Origin: Cyanothece sp. UBA12306
GTDB lineage: Bacteria; Cyanobacteriota; Cyanobacteriia; Cyanobacteriales; Microcystaceae
DNA: 11,908 nucleotides
Reading direction: 5' to 3'
Assembly (NCBI GenBank): GCA_003448685.1
Contig: DLXW01000233.1
Location: 1 to 11,908 of the forward strand
In this document: positions 1 through 5,868 of the stretch, in pieces
Position numbering within the stretch: position 1 is the stretch's first letter
Layout of the letters: each line of letters opens with the position of its first letter
The notes under the pieces: model-generated
The model's database searches: none
Told to the model about the DNA's origin: nothing
Seen by the model: the letters and a program-made list of their open reading frames with translations, nothing else
Made by a program: the position numbers and the translations under genes

Positions 1-48
1 GAGGATGTCAATAACTTTAGCTTAATAACGGCCTGATTGAGAGAAATC

Positions 49-693
49 TTAGCTTTCAGGGATAGGCTGTAAATCGGGAATAGCTTGGCGGAGTTTTGAG
101 TAAGACCAGGCACCTTCGCGCAATAGTTGGGCTGGTGAACTGGTAAAATCAACGAGAGTAGAAGGTTGTTGTTCAGGGTTTGGTCCTCCATCGAGAACCA
201 AAGGAACTCTTTCTCCCAATTGTTCAGCAACTTTTGGGGCTGTTTTTTGAGTCTCCATTCCTGAAATATTGGCACTGGTTACAGCAAGAGGATGACCAAC
301 CCGATTTACTAATTCCAAACAAAGCTGATGGTTAGGTATTCTGACTGCTACAGTATCCTTCTGGGATGTCACAAATGATGGAACAACTTCAGTTTTAAGG
401 AAGATGCCAGACATTGCCCCAGGCCAGATTTTGCGAAGCGACTCGAGGGTATTTTCACTAATTTCCCTAGTAACTTGTTGCAGCTGTTCCAAATTGGCCA
501 CATAAATTATGAGAGGTTTCTCTGGCGATCGCGACTTGATCTCAAAAATCTTTTTAACACCTGATTCCTGGGAAATACTGGCTCCAATGCCATAAATAGT
601 ATCAGTTGAGAACACCACTACGTCGCCATTTTTGAGCAAATCAACTGCTTTTTTTCGCGCCGCTTCATTATCTGCGGGTAAAATCGTTGTCAT
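49..693 (-). CDS. tsaC: L-threonylcarbamoyladenylate synthase (Sua5/YrdC/TsaC family)
   Basis: This cytosolic enzyme makes threonylcarbamoyl-AMP from threonine, bicarbonate and ATP, the first step of the t6A modification at position 37 of ANN-decoding tRNAs. With the start used here the protein has 214 residues, the usual size of the short TsaC form without the extra Sua5 C-terminal domain. Visible family motifs are STDTIYGIG (29-37), KSRSPEKPL (53-61, the KxR signature), WPGAMSGIF (90-98), AVRIP (116-120), SANISG (140-145), STLVDF (178-183) and REGA (192-195). The frame is open up to a GTG at 801, which would add 36 residues. That extension has no resemblance to the family fold, which begins just after the ATG at 693, so the ATG is preferred. 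Neither start has a clear Shine-Dalgarno sequence. The gene is probably monocistronic, with a candidate promoter at 914-941. Family assignment is firm; the exact start is less so. Confidence 0.92.
   Translation of the reverse strand: MTTILPADNEAARKKAVDLLKNGDVVVFSTDTIYGIGASISQESGVKKIFEIKSRSPEKPLIIYVANLEQLQQVTREISENTLESLRKIWPGAMSGIFLKTEVVPSFVTSQKDTVAVRIPNHQLCLELVNRVGHPLAVTSANISGMETQKTAPKVAEQLGERVPLVLDGGPNPEQQPSTLVDFTSSPAQLLREGAWSYSKLRQAIPDLQPIPES
525..532. repeat. HIP1 octamer (GCGATCGC) in tsaC
   Basis: Exact HIP1 palindrome, the highly iterated octamer of many cyanobacterial chromosomes. It lies just upstream on the plus axis of the KxR motif codons of tsaC. Confidence 0.95.
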
Positions 694-913
694 AGTTGGA
701 TTGGGAGAAACATCAAGGTAATTTTCTGAAAACAATCTCCACCATGGGCGATTGCTAAGTAGTAGGACAAAAGTAAAGTTAACTGTGCAGTTAGAAAACA
801 CGAAACACCGGATCAGTTAACAGATCAGGGTTGTAGATTCATTAACAATTATTAATACAGTTCCGTTTATTTGTATCTGACTACTTAACAGACTATTTGA
901 ACTACATCAAGAA

Positions 914-941
914 CATATACCATACCAAATCCGTTTGTCAA
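914..941 (-). promoter_or_regulatory. Candidate sigma70 promoter for tsaC
   Basis: Read on the minus strand, a perfect TTGACA -35 box (936-941) is followed after 16 bases by TATATG (914-919). A TGG just before the -10 box matches the extended -10 (TGn) pattern. Transcription would start near 907 and leave a leader of about 210 bases before the preferred tsaC ATG. The prediction rests on the boxes alone; a long leader is possible but unproven. Confidence 0.45.
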
Positions 942-987
942 AATCTACTTAATAATAAAGTCAAAGTAACTTGAATAAATAGAATGC

Positions 988-1009
988 CCCCAAAAGCTTA
1001 ATTTAGGGG
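988..1009 (-). terminator. Weak hairpin downstream of the membrane protein gene
   Basis: CCCC (988-991) pairs with GGGG (1006-1009), and an AAA/TTT extension follows inside after one A-A mismatch. The hairpin lies about 120 bases past the stop of the large membrane protein gene. No U-run follows on the minus strand, so intrinsic termination is doubtful; it may be only a processing or pausing hairpin. Confidence 0.2.
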
Positions 1010-1131
1010 TTCGCTCAAAAAATATCTCAAAAATTCACGCAAGCAAGGCCGATAATTTCCCTGAGAATGAAGAAGTTTTACTCCTGTAAAATTCCTAGTA
1101 ACATAATCTTTTTTTCTAGTCAATAGGAAAA

Positions 1132-4100
1132 TTACTCCCATTCCTCAAATTCACTAATCCAATGACGGATTAAAGAATTTAGTTGAGTCTTTCGAGTTTC
1201 AAAATTGCCAGCTACCCAAATAAAGATTAAACCAACTAATAACCCAACAATCCATTTTAACAAGGGATAACTCAAACTTAAAATGACCAATTGATAAAAT
1301 ACATTCATAATAAATATAATTGTTCCCACAAAAAGAAACCCTCTGATCCTTAAAGCTAATCCCATAAAAATACCAATTATACTTAAAATACTTGGTAAAA
1401 TACCCGTATTAGAATAAAGGATTAATGCAGAAAAGCCAATGATTGAACTACCGAAAATACGTAGATAATGGCGTAATTGTTTACCTTCTCTTGTTTGACA
1501 ATAGGGTTCAATCCAAATAATTGTTAAAATTGATGATCCTATCAAACAAAAATAAAGAAAATAATTGACAATTCTAAGTTGAAACATCCAGTAAAAACAA
1601 GCAATATTGATGAGTATTAGGCTCAAATACAAACAACGTCTTTTATGTCTTATTTTACTCAGAATTACATAACACAAAGCAGCGACTAAAAAGGTAATTC
1701 CATTAATTGTTGTTGCTACTCCAATTAAGGGCAATAATAAACTTAAAACCTGCCAAGGGCTATTAGGCCATCCCCATTTTTGCCAAGGAAGTCCACCAAT
1801 AAATAGAGAAATAATAGCAATCAAACTACCTAAATAGAGCTCTAAAATATTAGATAAAATAGGATGAGTATTAGGTAGTATCAAAGAAGTATATAAAACG
1901 ATAGCAATTGCTTGTACTAATCCTAAATAAACCCAAAGTTCAGCAATTACTTGATTAGGATTATCGGAAAAATTGGTTCTAAAACCCGGTCTTTTAAGAC
2001 GGAAAGTTTCTGGAGTGTGGCTTAAATCACCGTTAAAAAAACTACTTCTGACTTCTGACTTCTGACTTCTGACTTCGTCAATGCGTCCTTGCATAATAGC
2101 ATAACGGGTTAAAAAGATTCCTGTACCTAACCCTATCAGTTGATTAAAAGTAACGGGAAAAAAGATAGCCGATATTAAGAAACCTGTTCCTAACAACCAG
2201 TGTAAATGGGCAACCCTTATTAATTCTGTGGTAGAAAACCGAAGATAAGTAGTTAACCAGGGAGAAAAAAGACGATAAATATACATAATACTGGTTGCTA
2301 GGGTGCCCATTGCTAATAAACGATCGCCCATTGGCCAATCGAATATTTGATACAGTAATAACTCATAGACAGACCAGGATAAACCAGCGATCGCTAAATA
2401 GAGTAATGGTTTAAACTTTTCTCGTCGTCTTCCTATTCCAATAACAATCAATGCCAGTCCTAAAGATGCTAAACCTGTCCAACTGCTAAAGAAATTCCAT
2501 CTGAGAGCAGTTCCTATTCCTCCATAAAGTAAGGGTAAAATATGCCAACTATTGAGAAATTGAGTTTTTCCGAGAGGTTGATCAACCCTATTACAAAAAT
2601 AACTTCTGACTTCTGATTTCTGACTTCTGACTTCATTAAGCCACCATTCTCCTACCATCTGAGTCAAGAGTCCTAGGCCAATATTAGCAATAATCAGGGC
2701 AATTATTGAGCGTCCGGTCATCCCCAAAGTTTCGATAGTTAATAGCTCTAAACTCCATCCAATGCCATAGATCGTCCAATTGGTGGGATTTTGCCAGCTA
2801 CGGTAAATTATATTTCCTAAGAGTAAAGTCGAAGCTGCGATCGCTGTTAATGATGGAGAAATGAATTGATTATAAACTGCCCAAGAATGCCAAGTTAATG
2901 ACCATAATACCAGGCTAGACAGTAAAAATCCCCAAATATCTATTCCTAGAGCATAATAATATCCAAGGAGCTTCTCTTTTTTTTCGTCTTTTTGTTGCAA
3001 CAAATCATACAATATCCAAAGAAAAGTTGATAAAATTGTCCCTACTAATAACCATTCAACTAAAGATAATTCAAAAGTTTCTAAAATAGCTATTATAGAA
3101 CTTAAGCTAAAACCTACCGTGATAGTTGCTGCTAACCAATGACGTAAATAAAAAGTATTGATAAACATTAAACCAGTAGCCACAGCTAGTCCCAATAAAC
3201 GAGTTTCTGAAAACCCTAAAGTTAATGTTTGTAAAAATCCTAAGAAAGTAATACTTAAACCAATAGATATTTTTTTTCTAGCTCTATTATTGATACCAAT
3301 AACTGTTAAAATTAAGGGAGCTAAAAACCAAATTAAATTATAGATTGCATGGATTTTGGGTAAGTTTACCCAGGGGGTATTTACCCAAAAGCAAGAATAG
3401 GATAAACCCCCTAAAATTAGACTTAAACCCCAAGCACTTTTTCCCCATAAACTCAAAAGAGAATGAGATTTAAGATAAATTAAATCAAAATATCCTTCTA
3501 AAGCCATAAAAATTAAGAGTATAGTTCCCCAAATGCCTATATTTAACCCAGGAAATAGCAGATTAATTCCTGAAATCATGGTTAATAAAATACATATATG
3601 GGTTAAAGCACCTAGTTTTTGATCACTAGGTTGGGTAATTTTACTCAGGGTAAGGGCAGAACCAGCTAAATTTAGAGTTGTTAACAGGGGACTAAATAAA
3701 CTTATGCTTGTTAAAAATAGGCCTAATAAAATAGCAATTTTATTGCTAAATTCAACTAAATTATCTTTAGATAATTTAGAAAACCAATCTTTTAGTTTAA
3801 GAATAAAAATCAAATAGGGAAATAGTCCTAAACCTAATAAAGACCAAGGAGTATCATAAGTTTCTGTTACTTGGATCATCCATCCTATAATTGGCTCAAA
3901 AGGTAACACTCTTTCCACTAACCAATGAAGCTGTAAAACAATAAGTAAGATGATCAATAAATCTCGAGATAACCAATTTTGATGTAACTTACGAGCTAAG
4001 TAAACAAGGGCTAAGATACTAACTGCGATCGCTTGCTTGGGGTTAAATGGCAACGATAGTAACCAACCCAAGAACAGCAAACTTCCCCCAAGCCGTTGCC

Positions 4101-5343
4101 AGAGAATAATATGAGGGGGAGAACGCCAGGCTACTAACCAGCCACAAATACCTATAGCTAGTCCTAAATCTAAAACACTTACTCTAGCCATAAAAATTGC
4201 TCTAATTAGCAAAATAGCCAAAGAATAGACAACTATTATCAGTTCAGCATTTAAAATACTGTCCCCCAAACCCTTTTTGCTTTTTGCTGGTTTTGCTGGG
4301 CTTTTTTTTGGCTCTTTCACCGATGCGATATCTGATCGCTTTTGCTTTTTGACCTCACCCAGGGCTGTTCCTATGATCCCTAAATAAGTAATAAATAGTG
4401 GTAAATGAGGGATAGTCCAACCCAAGTGGATATAACTTAGTCCTAAATGATTGAATAAAGCTAAATAAGAGTTATCAGCTTTAATTTGAGCTTCAAACAG
4501 CTTAGTTGTCAAAAAGGTTAAAGAAATAGCAGCAACTCCCATCACCAACCAACCGAGAGAACTATTCCATAAAGGAAAGCTATCCATAGCCAAAAAATTT
4601 ATTGGAACTAATAATAAGGCAACAATCCTTAAGGCAGAAGTAGTCAACCGCAAATTAGGTTTTTTTCGGGTCCACCAACTAGCAACCCCAAAACCTAGGG
4701 TATAGAGCCATAAAATTCCATATTGCCCCACCGCTGGGAATTTCTCCCACTGACTAGCAGCCAAAACTCCTGAAGAGATAACCACCAGAAAAACTCCTAA
4801 CAACAACAGCCAAATAACGCTCAATTCCGCCATCAAACTTTGCATCATATCCGCCAAGCTTGATCCCTTTTTGAGAGGGGGTTTAGCTTTTATTTGAGGA
4901 CTTTGGTCGGCTATTCTAGAAAAAGCTACATTGGTGACAACTCGAGGAACCGTGATCGGAGAGATTAAATGAGTCTGACAAAGTTGTTTAACTTCTATCT
5001 CACAAAGAATTCCTAATCTTAACCAACTATCTAAACCTTGTAAAAAAGCAGGATTGTTAGCATTAATTCTTAGAGATAAATTAATCTGTGTTTGCGACAA
5101 TAAACCCTGGTTTAACCAACTTTTTAGCCCTAAAATCAAAGAATCTAGGGAAATATTCGTAGAAATTTCTAAATCAACAGTATTATTCTTGTGGAATTTA
5201 CCGCTTGTAAGGTTAATATTTGTCTGAATTTTAGGAATTAAGCCAATTTTTCGCCAAATTTCTAATCCTTCTAATAAGTTAGATAGGTTAGTGAAGTTAA
5301 CTAACTTAATGGCAATAAAGCGATCGCTGGGAAATGCTACCAT
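1132..5343 (-). CDS. Giant multi-pass membrane protein, DUF2157-like, function unknown
   Basis: A 1403-residue protein of unrecognised function. Residues 1-170 look cytosolic and hold three copies of a helix motif of the form LxxGLxxWxxxGLL (about 23-38, 69-87, 100-121). The motif resembles the short N-terminal segment of DUF2157 membrane proteins; this likeness is from memory and tentative. From about residue 176 to 1380 the protein is almost continuously hydrophobic, with roughly 35-40 possible membrane spans by eye. A lysine- and proline-rich loop sits at 331-357. Two loops (904-914 and 1090-1100) contain the same peptide EVRSQKSEVRS, encoded by heptamer arrays. The C-terminus (about 1380-1403) is polar. 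No catalytic, transporter or glycosyltransferase motif was seen. The start is the ATG at 5343, with no clear Shine-Dalgarno. It carries four of the window's five HIP1 sites, which suggests a resident chromosomal gene. That it is a real gene is near certain; its role is not known. Confidence 0.9.
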   Translation of the reverse strand: MVAFPSDRFIAIKLVNFTNLSNLLEGLEIWRKIGLIPKIQTNINLTSGKFHKNNTVDLEISTNISLDSLILGLKSWLNQGLLSQTQINLSLRINANNPAFLQGLDSWLRLGILCEIEVKQLCQTHLISPITVPRVVTNVAFSRIADQSPQIKAKPPLKKGSSLADMMQSLMAELSVIWLLLLGVFLVVISSGVLAASQWEKFPAVGQYGILWLYTLGFGVASWWTRKKPNLRLTTSALRIVALLLVPINFLAMDSFPLWNSSLGWLVMGVAAISLTFLTTKLFEAQIKADNSYLALFNHLGLSYIHLGWTIPHLPLFITYLGIIGTALGEVKKQKRSDIASVKEPKKSPAKPAKSKKGLGDSILNAELIIVVYSLAILLIRAIFMARVSVLDLGLAIGICGWLVAWRSPPHIILWQRLGGSLLFLGWLLSLPFNPKQAIAVSILALVYLARKLHQNWLSRDLLIILLIVLQLHWLVERVLPFEPIIGWMIQVTETYDTPWSLLGLGLFPYLIFILKLKDWFSKLSKDNLVEFSNKIAILLGLFLTSISLFSPLLTTLNLAGSALTLSKITQPSDQKLGALTHICILLTMISGINLLFPGLNIGIWGTILLIFMALEGYFDLIYLKSHSLLSLWGKSAWGLSLILGGLSYSCFWVNTPWVNLPKIHAIYNLIWFLAPLILTVIGINNRARKKISIGLSITFLGFLQTLTLGFSETRLLGLAVATGLMFINTFYLRHWLAATITVGFSLSSIIAILETFELSLVEWLLVGTILSTFLWILYDLLQQKDEKKEKLLGYYYALGIDIWGFLLSSLVLWSLTWHSWAVYNQFISPSLTAIAASTLLLGNIIYRSWQNPTNWTIYGIGWSLELLTIETLGMTGRSIIALIIANIGLGLLTQMVGEWWLNEVRSQKSEVRSYFCNRVDQPLGKTQFLNSWHILPLLYGGIGTALRWNFFSSWTGLASLGLALIVIGIGRRREKFKPLLYLAIAGLSWSVYELLLYQIFDWPMGDRLLAMGTLATSIMYIYRLFSPWLTTYLRFSTTELIRVAHLHWLLGTGFLISAIFFPVTFNQLIGLGTGIFLTRYAIMQGRIDEVRSQKSEVRSSFFNGDLSHTPETFRLKRPGFRTNFSDNPNQVIAELWVYLGLVQAIAIVLYTSLILPNTHPILSNILELYLGSLIAIISLFIGGLPWQKWGWPNSPWQVLSLLLPLIGVATTINGITFLVAALCYVILSKIRHKRRCLYLSLILINIACFYWMFQLRIVNYFLYFCLIGSSILTIIWIEPYCQTREGKQLRHYLRIFGSSIIGFSALILYSNTGILPSILSIIGIFMGLALRIRGFLFVGTIIFIMNVFYQLVILSLSYPLLKWIVGLLVGLIFIWVAGNFETRKTQLNSLIRHWISEFEEWE
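1986..2002. repeat. Imperfect palindrome inside the membrane protein gene
   Basis: CCGGTCTTTTAAGACGG can fold as CCG/CGG plus TCTT/AAGA with a single bulged base. It lies 41 bases beyond the second heptamer array, in a stretch coding for a polar loop (about residues 1101-1130). It may be part of the same inserted repetitive sequence. Confidence 0.4.
2044..2076. repeat. STRR-type heptamer array (ACTTCTG, 4.7 copies), in frame
   Basis: Four perfect ACTTCTG units (2044-2071) are followed by a partial ACTTC (2072-2076), 33 bases in all. On the minus strand they code in frame for EVRSQKSEVRS (residues 1090-1100 of the membrane protein). Three heptamers equal seven codons, which gives the seven-residue protein period. 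Short tandem heptamers of this kind are a known class of cyanobacterial repeats. Confidence 0.9.
2387..2394. repeat. HIP1 octamer in the membrane protein gene
   Basis: Exact GCGATCGC. A seven-base near-match (CGATCGC) lies nearby at 2321-2327. Confidence 0.95.
2602..2634. repeat. Second heptamer array (ACTTCTG with one ATTTCTG unit), in frame
   Basis: Units at 2602, 2609, 2616 (ATTTCTG variant), 2623 and a partial one at 2630-2634 total 33 bases. Length and codon phase equal those of the array at 2044-2076. It codes for the identical peptide EVRSQKSEVRS at residues 904-914, and the C-to-T change in the third unit is silent. Confidence 0.9.
2837..2844. repeat. HIP1 octamer in the membrane protein gene
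   Basis: Exact GCGATCGC, within codons of a membrane span. Confidence 0.95.
4025..4032. repeat. HIP1 octamer in the membrane protein gene
   Basis: Exact GCGATCGC, coding for part of the AIAVS stretch of a membrane span. Confidence 0.95.
5320..5327. repeat. HIP1 octamer near the start of the membrane protein gene
   Basis: Exact GCGATCGC covering codons 6-8 (SDR). It is the last HIP1 site before the biosynthetic side of the window. Confidence 0.95.
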
Positions 5344-5422
5344 GGCTTTAAAATAACTTAAGCTAATAGTTTAAACATATATCTTTTTAAATACTTATGA
5401 ATTTAAAAAATGATCAACCTAG

Positions 5423-5441
5423 ATTTTTGGGGGGCAAAAAT
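5423..5441. repeat. Perfect inverted repeat with a G5/C5 loop
   Basis: ATTTTTG (5423-5429) and CAAAAAT (5435-5441) are exact reverse complements around a GGGGG loop (CCCCC on the minus strand). It lies about 80 bases upstream of the membrane protein ATG. An 11-base palindrome, AGAAT-T-ATTCT, follows at 5445-5455. It could be an operator, a leader structure or part of a terminator for the genes at higher coordinates; nothing in the sequence decides which. Confidence 0.45.
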
Positions 5442-5547
5442 ATAAGAATTATTCTCAATAAGCTAACGAGTTTGCGCCATTTGAGGCACTTGTGGTAGAG
5501 TATAAGAGGATAATCGCAGGCTTGATCTAACTAAGAATCGCTTTTAG

Positions 5548-5561
5548 AGAACAAAAGTTCT
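5548..5561 (-). terminator. Weak hairpin just past the glutaredoxin-like gene
   Basis: AGAAC and GTTCT form a perfect 5-bp stem with a 4-base loop, starting 4 bases after the stop codon. On the minus strand it is followed by CTAAAA rather than a U-run, so it is a poor intrinsic terminator. It may still mark the end of the transcript from the biosynthetic genes. Confidence 0.25.
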
Positions 5562-5565
5562 TATT

Positions 5566-5829
5566 TCAGACTTCCTTTATATATTGTTTCAAAAGTTGTT
5601 CTAATTTAGGGATAGAAATACGAGGAGAAGGACGGGGTAAAAGTTTTTCTACTTCATCTAATTTTTGACATAAAACAGGTACTTCATATTGATACATCTC
5701 AAACCAATCCTCACGCGTCGTAATATCCCTTATTTCTAGGTCAAGATCGAAGTTTTCGATGTTTTCTAATTTTTCCTGTAGTCCTTCACATAAATGACAA
5801 TCAGGTTTGCTATAAAGAATTAATTCCAT
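5566..5829 (-). CDS. Glutaredoxin-like thioredoxin-fold protein (DUF836 type)
   Basis: An 87-residue protein with the thioredoxin-fold layout of small glutaredoxins. It has a first beta strand (MELILYSK), then the redox motif CHLC at residues 11-14, a helix, a second strand (LEIRDI) and the cis-proline motif VPVL near residues 50-53. It most likely acts as a cytosolic dithiol redox protein; the substrate cannot be read from the sequence. Length and motif match the DUF836 glutaredoxin-like family, which is widespread in cyanobacteria. The ATG at 5829 leaves 39 bases to the NRPS stop, so co-transcription with the biosynthetic genes is likely, but no Shine-Dalgarno sequence is visible. A role in the pathway is not implied: nothing else in the window needs a disulfide reductant, and it may simply be the first resident gene past the cluster. 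Confidence 0.85.
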   Translation of the reverse strand: MELILYSKPDCHLCEGLQEKLENIENFDLDLEIRDITTREDWFEMYQYEVPVLCQKLDEVEKLLPRPSPRISIPKLEQLLKQYIKEV

Positions 5830-5868
5830 GTTTATTGATTTAATGTCTTTAATACTTAATTATATTAT

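Larger units (their letters stand above)
694..1131. other. Gene-free spacer between tsaC and the large membrane protein gene
   Basis: This 438-base AT-rich stretch has no convincing gene on either strand. On the minus strand it contains a good sigma70-like promoter (914-941) and a weak hairpin (988-1009). The part next to tsaC (694-801) is open in the tsaC frame but is treated as leader. An AGGAG-like sequence near 1080 on the minus strand is followed by no usable reading frame. Confidence 0.6.

Noticed and set aside
2144..2338. Minus-strand ORF of 64 codons in another frame of the membrane protein gene
   Set aside because: It lies wholly inside the long membrane protein frame, has no family resemblance and no ribosome binding site.
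2044..2634. Heptamer arrays considered as a CRISPR-like or other spaced repeat
   Set aside because: Units are 7 bases with no spacers and lie inside a coding frame.
3158..3343. Plus-strand ORF of 61 codons
   Set aside because: Antisense to continuous membrane-span codons of the large gene; composition fits a shadow frame.
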